From contig JAIQGK010000004.1 of NCBI GenBank assembly GCA_020072645.1, positions 210,117-274,116 on the forward strand: DNA of 64,000 nt, read 5' to 3'. The translations under genes and the position numbers were made by a program. The DNA is from Terriglobia bacterium. Its GTDB lineage: Bacteria > Acidobacteriota > Terriglobia > Terriglobales > Acidobacteriaceae. Each line of letters opens with the position of its first letter. Positions within the stretch are counted from its first letter, which is position 1. This document shows, one piece after another, positions 28,034 to 36,824 of this stretch. The notes under the pieces are model-generated. The model searched no databases, was not told the DNA's origin, and saw only the letters and a list, made by a program, of their open reading frames with translations.

Positions 28034-29062
28034 AAGGTGACGAGGGAACAATTGGCCCTCGCGCTGGGCGTCCCGGTCCATTGCCTGGGATTGAGGCGCA
28101 ATGCGCCGAACCCTTTTCGCGTCCTCTCCATCCTGCCGCTGGCCCGGCGCATTAGTCCCCAGCTTGTCCAGGGATGGATGTATCACGGCAACCTGATGGC
28201 CAGCATGGCCGCGCTGGCCTGGCGGAAAAATGCCGTGCGCCAGAAGCCGCCGGTGCTCTGGAACATCCGGCAGACCGTTTACGATCTGCGCCGTGAGCGA
28301 TGGCTGACCGCGAGACTCATTCGCCTGGGCGCGCGTCTTTCCGCCGGCCCCGCTGCCATCATTTACAACAGCCAAACCAGCGCTAGCCAGCATGAGAGTC
28401 TAGGCTATCGCGCGGAAAAACGAGTGATCATTCCCAATGGCTTTGACTGCCAACTCCTGCGTCCGGATGAAGCTGCGCGGAAGGCAGTTCGGGCAGAACT
28501 GGTCATCACCGACGATATTGTTTTGGTCGGCTTGGTAGCTCGCTACCATCCTATGAAGGACCATGTAGGTTTCCTCAAGGCTGCTGCCATGGTAGTTCGA
28601 TCTCATCCGCAAACTAGGTTCGTGCTGGATGGGAGCGGCATTAGCTGTAAGCAACCAGAGTTAGCGGAAGCAATCCAGCAAAATGAACTTCAAGCCCACG
28701 TTATCCTGCTGGGTGAGCGATCTGACATTCCACGCTTGAACAATGCATTCGATATCGGTTGTTCCGCCTCCGCCTGGGGAGAAGGTTTTTCCAACTCCAT
28801 TGGTGAGGCCATGGCCTGCGGCGTTCCGTGTGCGGTAACAGACGTGGGCGATAGTGCGTACATTGTGGCCGATAGCGGTTTTGTTGCTCCGCCGCGTGCA
28901 CCTGAAGCTCTTGCCCATGCTATTGTACGCCTGATTAACGTGGGTAGATCGGGCCGCCAGCAGCTAGGAGCCAAGGCGCGGCAACGAATTGAAACCGAAT
29001 TCAGCCTTCCGGCCATTGTCCAAAGGTATGAGGATCTTTACCTGACCCACTTCCAAAAATAA
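28034..29062 (+). pseudogene. GT4 glycosyltransferase lacking its N-terminus
   Basis: The family 4 (GT-B) glycosyltransferase sequence starts abruptly with DEGTIGP (28039-28059) in the Wzz frame. It then continues in a second frame from about 28061 (ALGVPVHCLGL) to the stop at 29062. The donor-binding half is intact: VIIPNGFDCQLLRPDE, VGLVARYHPMKDHVGFLKAA, LLGERSDIPRLNNAFDI, and the EX7E-type ASAWGEGFSNSIGEAMACG. Missing are about the first 50 residues (first beta strand and Gly-rich loop), so it is probably inactive. It would add one sugar of the repeat unit. There is a small out-of-frame lesion near 28057-28061 besides the truncation. Confidence 0.8.
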
Positions 29063-29214
29063 TTTTCGTCTTAGCATCAAAATGCCGCCTCAGGCGATGC
29101 ACCTAATTCGCTACGGAACACTCTTTGTTCATCCTAGGAGAAATAAGTCCGCAAACTTGTTCAATCCATCTGGTAAAGTACTTATTCATCTCCACTCCCA
29201 AAGAGAGGCTACTG

Positions 29215-30636
29215 GTGCAAATTGCTGTCATCGGTTCTGGTTATGTAGGGCTTGTTGCTGCGGCTTGCTTTGCCGAACTTGGCCACAAGGTTGTGTGTGT
29301 GGACAACAATGTAGAGAGGATCGCCGCCCTGAACGCCGGGGAAGTCTTAATCCATGAGGAATTTTTGCCTGAAGTGCTGGGACGCAACCATGGCCGGCGG
29401 CTGACATTCTCTTGTGATTCGGCTGAAGCCATCCGCGGGGCCACCGCCATTGTGATTGCGGTGGGAACGCCACAGGGGGCCGACGGGCAGGCAGATCTCT
29501 CCTATGTGGAATCCGTGGCCCATGAGATCGCGCAGCGGTCGAATGGCTACAAGCTGATCGTCGAAAAGAGTACCGTACCCGTCTATACCAATGCGTGGAT
29601 ACAGAAGTTAATGCTGCAAAACGGCTGCGCCATTGAAGATTTTGATGTTGTCTCCAATCCTGAATTTTTGCGTGAGGGAACTGCTGTAACTGATTTCCTT
29701 TATCCAGACCGGATTGTGGTTGGCGCGGACAGCGATCGGGCCAGAAAACTCATGCGGGAAATTTACGCACCGCTGCTCAACGGAAGCTATTCCCGTGAGT
29801 CCGGAGCTGTTCCCGGTCCGGATAGCGTTGAGGAGATGGAGTATCTGGAAACCTCGACGCAAAGCGCGGAACTCATCAAGCACGCTTCGAATGCTTTTCT
29901 AGCCATGAAAATCTCTTTCATCAACATGGTAGCCAATGTGTCAGAGCGTGTCGGGGCTGATATTGAAGAAGTTCGCCGCGGAATCGGAAGCGATAAACGT
30001 ATCGGCCAGAAATTTCTGAGGGCCGGAATAGGTTATGGCGGTTCCTGCTTTCCCAAAGACGTCGCTGCATTTCAATCTGTAGCGCGTGCGTGCGGCAGCC
30101 GCTGGAGCCTGCTGGAAGAAGTATCGCGTATAAACCAGGAGCAAATTGACCGGTTTTTGCAGAAAGTTCGTAAAGCAGTGGGAACACTCAAAGGCAAGCG
30201 CATTGCCGCCCTGGGGCTGGCATTCAAAGGCGGTACGGATGACATACGGGAATCACCGGCAATCAATGTCATCCAGGGCCTGCTGGCGGAAGGCTGCAAA
30301 ATAATCTGTTTTGACCCTGCGGCAATGGGAAAAGCAAAAGAAGTTCTGGGAAAGACCGTAACTTACGCCAGGGACGCTTATGCCGCGGCGGACAATGCTG
30401 ACGCGCTGCTTATCTTGACGGAATGGAAGGAGTTTGCGGCGTTGGACCTTAAGCGTATGAGTAGATTGCTGGCTGTTCCCCTGGTTCTGGATGGAAGAAA
30501 TTTATATTCTCCTGAAACGATGTCACAGGCTGGGATCACTTATTACAGTGTGGGACGGTCAAACCGCAAGAACCACTCCGTGGATTTTGCCATGCAGGAT
30601 GGAGCACTCCAGTTGCGGCCAATTTCCGGAGATTAA
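29215..30636 (+). CDS. ugd: UDP-glucose 6-dehydrogenase
   Basis: Oxidises UDP-glucose twice to UDP-glucuronate, a precursor of acidic exopolysaccharide. The protein has 473 residues. The NAD fold opens at once (IAVIGSGYVGLVAAACFAEL). Then come VGTPQGADGQADLSYVE, EKSTVPVYT, SNPEFLREGTAVTDFLYPDR, the central helix AELIKHASNAFLAMKISFIN, and the catalytic Cys in GIGYGGSCFPKDV. ALGLAFKGGTDDIRESPAI marks the C-terminal UDP-binding domain. The start is GTG 29215, fixed by AGAGAGG 6 nt upstream. It is the only complete gene between rfbD and the Wzi fusion gene. Confidence 0.96.
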   Translation: MQIAVIGSGYVGLVAAACFAELGHKVVCVDNNVERIAALNAGEVLIHEEFLPEVLGRNHGRRLTFSCDSAEAIRGATAIVIAVGTPQGADGQADLSYVESVAHEIAQRSNGYKLIVEKSTVPVYTNAWIQKLMLQNGCAIEDFDVVSNPEFLREGTAVTDFLYPDRIVVGADSDRARKLMREIYAPLLNGSYSRESGAVPGPDSVEEMEYLETSTQSAELIKHASNAFLAMKISFINMVANVSERVGADIEEVRRGIGSDKRIGQKFLRAGIGYGGSCFPKDVAAFQSVARACGSRWSLLEEVSRINQEQIDRFLQKVRKAVGTLKGKRIAALGLAFKGGTDDIRESPAINVIQGLLAEGCKIICFDPAAMGKAKEVLGKTVTYARDAYAAADNADALLILTEWKEFAALDLKRMSRLLAVPLVLDGRNLYSPETMSQAGITYYSVGRSNRKNHSVDFAMQDGALQLRPISGD

Positions 30637-30794
30637 AAAAACTTATATAGAAAACTATTGGCAATAGCGGTATATTGTTTTACTTTGATATATCAAAAAT
30701 GGGAAACGTTAACATTTCTTAATTATCCGTTTGTCTCAGTTCACTTGTACGATGGACGACACCCCGATAATAAAAACAGCTTTAGGAGAAGGCA

Positions 30795-30830
30795 ATGAGG
30801 GTTCTTATAACCGGTGGTGCGGGTTTTATT
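30795..30830 (+). pseudogene. NAD-dependent sugar epimerase, first 12 codons only
   Basis: ATG at 30795 with a strong AGGAGAAGGC before it. It reads MRVLITGGAGFI, the universal start of UDP-glucose/UDP-glucuronate epimerases. The expected next residues (GSH or GSN) are absent: IS sequence begins after the ATT codon at 30830. The rest of the gene is not seen in the window. Confidence 0.75.
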
Positions 30831-31297
30831 GTGAAGATGCACCAAAATAATGTCACCCCTTAACTGCAACGAAAAAATGTCACCCTTAAAGGATGGTGAC
30901 CTTGAGCCAGAAGGAGTTGCAGAGAATGCGAGTGATTGAAAAAGCAGTGGACGGGCGGCTGAGCGTACGTGAAGCCGCCGGTCTACTGCAGCGCAGTGAA
31001 CGCCAGGTGCAGCGCCTCAAGCGCCGTTACCGGCCCGACTCCGCCGACTGGGTGCGGCATGGCAATCGTGGTAAACCCAGAACCTGGGCCCTGGATCAAT
31101 CCCTGCGTCAGCGCGTGTTGGAATTAGCTACGGGCAAGTATGCCGGCTTCAATGACTCTCATTTGCGGCAAAAGTTGGTCGAGAACGAAGGCCTTACCTT
31201 GAGCCGAGAGAGCGTACGTCGCGTTTTACGCAAGGCCAAACGCCCCTCTCCCCAGAGCGTCGTCCACGTCAGTATCGCTCCCGTCGTCCGCGCCAGC
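30831..31297 (+). mobile_element. truncated insertion sequence, left end (ISNCY-like)
   Basis: The left end carries a twice-repeated AATGTCACCC-TTAA motif (30849-30863 and 30876-30889), as expected of an IS terminus with transposase sites. The transposase begins at 30893: MVTLSQKELQRMRVIEKAVD, the HTH region GRLSVREAAGLLQRSERQVQ, HGNRGKPRTWALD, and KYAGFNDSHLRQKLVENEGL. HGNRGKP and the FNDxHL phrase are typical of ISNCY-family transposases. The frame shifts near 31250: the continuation RRPRQYRSRRPRQPRFGL lies in another frame. The DDE catalytic domain and right end are missing, because glycosyltransferase sequence starts at about 31298. It cannot move by itself. Confidence 0.7.
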
Positions 31298-31619
31298 CCC
31301 GTTTCGGACTGGCGCTGATTGAAGCGGCCGCCAAGCGCGCAATTGTTGCCACTGACGTGCCGGGATGCAGAGATATTGTCCGGCATGGAACCAATGGGCT
31401 TCTGGTGCCGCCTAGAAATCCTGCCGCGCTGGCCGACGCCATTACGCAGTTATTGAATGACGCAGCATTGCGCGCTGAAATGGGCCGCCGCGGGCGCGAA
31501 ATAGTGGTGAACGAGTTCTCTGAGGAAAAGTGATTCAGCAAACGCTGGCCCTATACCGCCAGATGCTCAGTGGCGGCACGGCAACGGTGAATGCCGATAA
31601 CCCGGTCCGCGAACTTTGA
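31298..31619 (+). pseudogene. GT4 glycosyltransferase, C-terminal fragment
   Basis: The last ~100 residues of a second family 4 glycosyltransferase: ALIEAAAKRAIVATDVPGC, RDIVRHGTNGLLVPPRNP, and LADAITQLLNDAALRAEMGR. The joint with the IS lies in PRFGLALIEA, where FG-LALIEA fits the normal EGFGLALIEA of such enzymes. A one-base frame slip at about 31528 (EEK then stop) is followed in another frame by the normal end VIQQTLALYRQML and the stop at 31617-31619. Non-functional. Confidence 0.8.
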
Positions 31620-31858
31620 GCTACGCCTGTCGGCAATACCAGATACACTTTTCCTCATATTTATCATGAAATTTAATTTCTTAGTGCATCGCATTTTACC
31701 GGGCTTGCTCCTTCTGGCTGTGGCTTCCGACGAAAGGTGCGTTCCTGCCATGGCAAGATGAACAAACGGCAGTCCATGCGCCTGATTTACCTTCCGCCGA
31801 CCCAAAAACCGAGGCAGAGGCAGAGCAGGGAACAAGTTCATCTTCAAATTCCTCATCA

Positions 31859-34192
31859 TTGCCGGCAGCGCAATCTCAGCTGCCAGGCGAAAGCAAGAAA
31901 AAAACCGAAACAAAAAAGCAGGCAGAGCGCACACAAGGAACATCGTTCAAGAGAATGTTCCTGAATGTTCCTGGCGACCAAAAAGCCATCTGGACGAGCC
32001 CACTCCATATCCGCGCGATAGATTCTTTTTGGTTGTTGCCTCTGGGCGGGGTAACCGCAGGCCTGATTGGCAGCGACGAGCACAGCATGGCGCGGGCGCG
32101 CTCGAACGCGGATGCCATTAGGCTGGGGAAAAATGTTTCTGATATTACGTTGGTTGGCATGGCTTCTGTTCCCGCGCTGATGTATGCGTGGGGCGGACTC
32201 CACGGTTATCCCCGTGCAAAAGAAACGGGGCTGCTTTCCGGTGAAGCCCTGATCAACAGCTACATCGTAGATGAGGCGCTTAAACTTGCTTTCGCGCGCG
32301 AGCGCCCAACCACGGTTGACGGACAGGGCAGGTTCTACCAGACGTTAAGTGATCCATCGTTCCCGTCCGGCCACTCAATCCTGGGTTGGACGATGGCTTC
32401 AGTGATTGCCCATGAATATCCTGGGTGGCTTTCGCAGTCTCTTGCCTATAGCGGCGCTACAGCTATCAGCGTTAGCCGCGTCGCTGGTCGCAAGCACTTT
32501 CCTGCCGACGTGGTAGTTAGTGGCGCTATGGGGTGGCTCATCGGGCGCCAAGTTTATCGCGCGCACCATGATCCAGATATCGATGACGCTGAATACGGTT
32601 CGTTTGAATCCGATACGCAAGAAGACCGCCGGTCACGCATGGGATCGGTCTTTGTCCCTCTGGATAGCTGGATTTATCCTGAGTTAAAGCGCCTTGCCGC
32701 GATGGGATATGTCCGCACGCAATTCCTTGGTCTTGAGCCCTGGACGCGTGAAGAATGCCTGCGGCAGATACAAGAAGCGGAATACTTTGCGCAGGACCCC
32801 TCCACGCCTCACTGGATAGCGCGGACAGTTGAACTGCTCAAATCAGAATTCATCCAGGACGGGCAACACTTTTACAGCGCGAGCCTCGATTCTGTTTATG
32901 GCCGTTACCAGAATATTTCTGGTGTGCCATTGCGCGACAGCTATCATTTCGGGCAAACCCTCTGGAATGATTTTGGCAGGCCTTACGATCAAGGCAGCAG
33001 CATTGTTACAGGCGCTTCCGGTAGCGCTGTAGCCGGAAGATTTTTCTTCTATGCTCGCGGCGAGTATCAGCACGCTCCGGGGCGCGGGCCTTTGACCCAG
33101 GCGCAGAGCAACCTGATTGCCTCGCTGGACCAGAATCCGGTGTTGCCGCTCTCGCCGGTTTCCGCCATCAATCGTTTCTATCCTGTCGATATCTATGCTG
33201 GAGTTCAACTGGGTAAATTCGCATTTTCATTCGGAAAAGAAAGCATGTGGTTGGGTCCGGGCGAAAGTGGCCCGCTGATGCTGAGCAACAACGCTGATCC
33301 CATGTATGGTTTGCACCTGACACAGACCACCCCGATTCAACTGCCCTGGATCTTCCATTATCTGGGCCAGATCAGCACTGAATTCCAATTCACAAAATTA
33401 TCCGGCCACCAGTTCCCGGCGCGACCGTTCTTTAATCTCCAAAAAGTCAGTTTTCACCCCACAGAAAATCTTGAGCTTGGATTCACACGTGCTTCAATCT
33501 GGGCTGGAGTGGGCCATCCTTTTACAGCACAGGCATTGGCCAGGAACTTTGGATCGTTTGGCGATAGCGGCCTTCCAGCCAAAGATCCCAATGATCCGGG
33601 AGATCGCAAATCGGGATTCGATTTCTCTTACAAAATCCCCGGACTGAGAAATTGGTTAAATTTATATAGTGACTTTTATAGCGACGATGATCCTTCACCA
33701 TTGGCCAGCCCGCGCCGCGGCGCAATGAGTCCTGGATTATATCTCTCGCATTTTCCGGGACTGTCCCGGCTCGACCTTCGCGTTGAGTCCGCGTCAACGC
33801 AGCTCATGGGGGTGGACCATGGCGGGACATTCCTGTACTACAGCGTCGAATATCACGATTCCAACACCAACAAGGGAGTCTTGTTCGGAAATGCGACAGG
33901 ACGCGACGGCCGCAGCTATCAGGGCTGGAGCACATATCATCTTTCAGCCGGGACGAGCATCCAGCTAAGCTATCGAGAAGTGAAAGCCAGTTCGTTGTTC
34001 CTGCCGGGCGGTGGAACACAGAGTGACGCCAGCACGCACTTGCTGTGGAGAGTCCGCCCCGATCTCCAACTCGACGCATTCGTGCAATACGAGCGCTGGT
34101 TAATTCCCGCCCTCAGGCCCACGGCGGAGCACAACGTGACTGGCCAGTTGCAACTCACGTTCAATCCCAAGTGGCGCATTCATGCCGACTGA
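31859..34192 (+). CDS. PAP2 phosphatase fused to Wzi-like outer-membrane barrel
   Basis: About 777 residues. Residues about 40-260 are a PAP2 acid phosphatase domain with the complete signature: K-x6-RP in KLAFARERP, PSGH in PSFPSGHSI, and SR-x5-H-x3-D in SRVAGRKHFPAD. The remaining ~500 residues resemble the capsule-assembly Wzi family beta-barrel (SASLDSVYGRYQ, GKFAFSFGKESMWLGPGESG, LGFTRASIWAGVG). The combination suggests a lipid-pyrophosphate phosphatase tethered to a surface-polysaccharide anchor. The true start is uncertain. A signal-peptide-like frame begins at ATG 31666 (MKFNFLVHRILPGLLLLAVA) in a different frame and would join this one by a single frame slip near 31727. The long frame itself is open back to 31685, and TTG 31859 and ATG 31955 are candidate starts without export signals. 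Confidence 0.8.
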   Translation: MPAAQSQLPGESKKKTETKKQAERTQGTSFKRMFLNVPGDQKAIWTSPLHIRAIDSFWLLPLGGVTAGLIGSDEHSMARARSNADAIRLGKNVSDITLVGMASVPALMYAWGGLHGYPRAKETGLLSGEALINSYIVDEALKLAFARERPTTVDGQGRFYQTLSDPSFPSGHSILGWTMASVIAHEYPGWLSQSLAYSGATAISVSRVAGRKHFPADVVVSGAMGWLIGRQVYRAHHDPDIDDAEYGSFESDTQEDRRSRMGSVFVPLDSWIYPELKRLAAMGYVRTQFLGLEPWTREECLRQIQEAEYFAQDPSTPHWIARTVELLKSEFIQDGQHFYSASLDSVYGRYQNISGVPLRDSYHFGQTLWNDFGRPYDQGSSIVTGASGSAVAGRFFFYARGEYQHAPGRGPLTQAQSNLIASLDQNPVLPLSPVSAINRFYPVDIYAGVQLGKFAFSFGKESMWLGPGESGPLMLSNNADPMYGLHLTQTTPIQLPWIFHYLGQISTEFQFTKLSGHQFPARPFFNLQKVSFHPTENLELGFTRASIWAGVGHPFTAQALARNFGSFGDSGLPAKDPNDPGDRKSGFDFSYKIPGLRNWLNLYSDFYSDDDPSPLASPRRGAMSPGLYLSHFPGLSRLDLRVESASTQLMGVDHGGTFLYYSVEYHDSNTNKGVLFGNATGRDGRSYQGWSTYHLSAGTSIQLSYREVKASSLFLPGGGTQSDASTHLLWRVRPDLQLDAFVQYERWLIPALRPTAEHNVTGQLQLTFNPKWRIHAD

Positions 34193-34235
34193 GCAGTTGC
34201 GCCTAGCCGCAGGTCTGATCCCCAACCAAAAGCCT

Positions 34236-36689
34236 TTACGGTCGCGCCATGTTTTGCAGGAACGCCGGCAGCGGCATAGCTCCATTCTTGCCATTTGAGG
34301 GAATGGTCATATATATATCCTGGGCTTGCCCGGGATTGTTGGGATCCGGCAAAGGATACCCGTTGCTATCCACCGGATGACCATTTGGCACCATGAGCGA
34401 CGGATGATCAAACGGCGCTACCTGGTTCAATGTGCGCGCATCCAACAATCCGTTGCGCATGAAGTCAACCAGGTCGGTCTTCTCCTGCTGCGTAAGACCC
34501 AGCACCTGGATGTTGGGATCCATCAGACAGTTGATAAGGCTGGTGGTCGCGGGGCAGTTTGGCTCGTCGGAAGCCAGCGGAAAATCTCCGCCACGATCAT
34601 AGAACTCTACTACCTGTTCCAGAGTGAGTTGTCCTCCATTATGAAAATACGGTGCAGTCAGGGCGACATTGCGCAGCCCCGGAGTCTTCACGTCGGCATA
34701 AGCCGCGATAGGGTCGTAACAGCCCAGCGGTGACGGCGGAATTCCGTCGCCGGGGCGTCCGGGAATAATGGGCGCGGTACCGCCGGCACAAACGCTGATC
34801 TGGGCAGTTGCTGCGTCAGAGAGAGGCAGACCGGAACTGGGAATGCCATCAACGTCAGACAATCCGATATCTTCGTGTCCTGACCGCGCGCCAATGTGGT
34901 AGAACCCGGAATCGTAAACCCGGATCGTGAGATCGCCCATGATCATGCGCTCCATGGGCGACTGGCTCACGTGGGTGACGGAAGCGTTCGTCAGTTCAGA
35001 TCCTCCGTGGCACAGGATGCAGCGGCCTTTGGTTTCAAAAACCAGCAAGCCACGAAGCTGTGGCGTTGTCATGGGCGTGGTTCCAACACTGTAAGCAACT
35101 TTGGTCGGGAAGCCGGTGGGCGGCGGCAGCTCAAAAAATATTTGTCCCTGGCCTGTGGAGTAGTTGATGAAGCCTGACACTATGCCGACGCCGGTGATGC
35201 CGCCACTTCCATTATCAAAAGCGAAAACGTTCTGGTCGCTCTTGTCCAGGGCGGGATTGAAGGCCTGCACTGACACGCTGTAGGGAACCACATTCTTGGT
35301 CAGAGTGAAGCTGAATGAGTTGGTAACGTTATCAGCCGGAATGTTAAACACGCTCTGCTGGGCCAGATACTGGTCCAGCGGCGTCTGGTCCGCGCGCAGA
35401 GTGCTCTCATAGGCCTGTATGGCTATACCCCAGAACAACGAGAAGTTATATTCCATCTGGGAATAATCTGACGTGCCTGCCGGACAAGTCTGGGCAGGCT
35501 TTGCTGTTGGGTTGATCAGGGTTTCTGAGCCGTCTCCGGCCACGCAGATGTGCCAGACGGATTGCCACCACTGCGGCTGGAAAGCGCTCTTAATCAACGC
35601 AGGATAGCTGATGTTGATGCCGCGCTTGGGCGACTTACTGTTCTTGCCCAGGACGCTGTCGTTGGAATCAACCAGTTGGGCGGCCAGCGGACCGCCTGTG
35701 GCTGACAACGGATTTAGAGACATCAGCTTTCTCCCGAGTAACGGGAAATTGCGCCCAGCGGCGGACATTTCAAAATTGCTGAGCGCCGGTCCAAGGGCTT
35801 GGGAACACAATGCCGAGTTATTCAAACGAACCAGCCCCGCCGTTGGCACGGAGGTAGTGGTGGAGGCGGAGAAAAAATGCGACGAAGCGTCCCGCTCGCC
35901 AAAAGGATTTGCGCCGTTGCAAATGTTGCGCGCGCGTCCATCCCAGAAATTGCGGAAATTAAATACTGCATTGACTACGCTCGGAGAGTTGCGTGGCTCA
36001 ACTTTTCTGGTGTTGATGAGCTGCCCTGGATGGCTGGGGTCAGGATAAGAAAAGTTAGCGTCGGGAGTGGATGTGCTGTTGTCAACGCTGGTGCCCAAAG
36101 TTACTGAGTTGAAGTTCCTGGCGAATACACCCTGCGAGGAGATCACGTCATGATGGTTTGCGCCGGTATTGTAAGGAACCGTGTCGAGATCACTCGTGGG
36201 TTTATACAATGGGAAATCGCCATCGTGGTAGCCGCCAAAGCCTGCGCCCGGAGTCCCGGCATGCATTTGGTAATTCGGATAGTACTCACTTCCCATCAAG
36301 ACGCCCATCGTGAATATGTTGAAATTAGGTGAGCTGGGGTCCTTGTCCCTCAGCCCGGGATCAATCTGGTTAAAGGTGCGGCTGTCAGCGCCCGCATTGA
36401 AGTGGCAGGAAGCACACGCCTGCACGCCGTCGCTGCCCACTTGCTGTTCCCAGAAGAGAGCTTTGCCCAGAGCGATAGCGGAGGTTTGATTGGCCACGTA
36501 AGTACTCAAGCCGTTCACGGAAGGATTAGGTACGGCAGAGAGCGGCTTGATTGGAAGTTCCGGGAGCGCCTTCTTGGGGGAAGAGGGAGCCATCTGCGCC
36601 CGCACAATGGTGAATGAAAAGAGCACCGCACCGGCCAGCATTAATATCAGCAAAAAAATTCTATAACTGCGTTTCATAGTCTTATTCAT
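34236..36689 (-). CDS. long di-haem cytochrome c peroxidase-like protein
   Basis: An exported electron-transfer protein of 817 residues with signal peptide (YRIFLLILMLAGAVLFSFTIVRAQ). There are two haem-c sites, CASCH near residue 90 in SDGVQACASCHFNAG and CILCH in FETKGRCILCHGG. The latter is followed by the CCP/MauG-type GLRNVALTAPYFHNGG and LEQVVEFYDRGGDF. Bacterial di-haem peroxidases have about 320-350 residues, so several hundred residues of insert separate and follow the haem sites. GGGAG lies 6 nt before the ATG. Likely role: periplasmic or surface peroxidase or electron acceptor working with the multicopper oxidase genes upstream. It converges with the Wzi-fusion gene. Confidence 0.88.
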   Translation of the reverse strand: MNKTMKRSYRIFLLILMLAGAVLFSFTIVRAQMAPSSPKKALPELPIKPLSAVPNPSVNGLSTYVANQTSAIALGKALFWEQQVGSDGVQACASCHFNAGADSRTFNQIDPGLRDKDPSSPNFNIFTMGVLMGSEYYPNYQMHAGTPGAGFGGYHDGDFPLYKPTSDLDTVPYNTGANHHDVISSQGVFARNFNSVTLGTSVDNSTSTPDANFSYPDPSHPGQLINTRKVEPRNSPSVVNAVFNFRNFWDGRARNICNGANPFGERDASSHFFSASTTTSVPTAGLVRLNNSALCSQALGPALSNFEMSAAGRNFPLLGRKLMSLNPLSATGGPLAAQLVDSNDSVLGKNSKSPKRGINISYPALIKSAFQPQWWQSVWHICVAGDGSETLINPTAKPAQTCPAGTSDYSQMEYNFSLFWGIAIQAYESTLRADQTPLDQYLAQQSVFNIPADNVTNSFSFTLTKNVVPYSVSVQAFNPALDKSDQNVFAFDNGSGGITGVGIVSGFINYSTGQGQIFFELPPPTGFPTKVAYSVGTTPMTTPQLRGLLVFETKGRCILCHGGSELTNASVTHVSQSPMERMIMGDLTIRVYDSGFYHIGARSGHEDIGLSDVDGIPSSGLPLSDAATAQISVCAGGTAPIIPGRPGDGIPPSPLGCYDPIAAYADVKTPGLRNVALTAPYFHNGGQLTLEQVVEFYDRGGDFPLASDEPNCPATTSLINCLMDPNIQVLGLTQQEKTDLVDFMRNGLLDARTLNQVAPFDHPSLMVPNGHPVDSNGYPLPDPNNPGQAQDIYMTIPSNGKNGAMPLPAFLQNMARP

Positions 36690-36764
36690 AACCTTCTCCC
36701 CAAGGGGACATCCCCAGGCTCACATCCACGTCAGCGAGCACGTCGACATGTAAAACAAGTTCAT

Positions 36765-36815
36765 GGCTGGCAGCCCTGGCTTGCGCTTGCGCGTGCTGAT
36801 TCAAGGCTGCCAGCC
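36765..36815 (-). terminator. hairpin terminator between secreted-protein and peroxidase genes
   Basis: GGCTGGCAGCC (36765-36775) and GGCTGCCAGCC (36805-36815) are perfectly complementary with a 29-nt loop. On the minus strand the hairpin starts 10 bp after the stop of the gene at 36825-39188 and is followed by ATGAACTTGTTTTAC. Confidence 0.6.
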
Positions 36816-36824
36816 GCTAATTTC

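Noticed and set aside
30637-30794. AT-rich stretch after ugd as a possible capsule-type JUMPstart element
   Set aside because: The conserved ops sequence GGCGGTAG is not present; it is simply an AT-rich promoter region for the lost epimerase gene.
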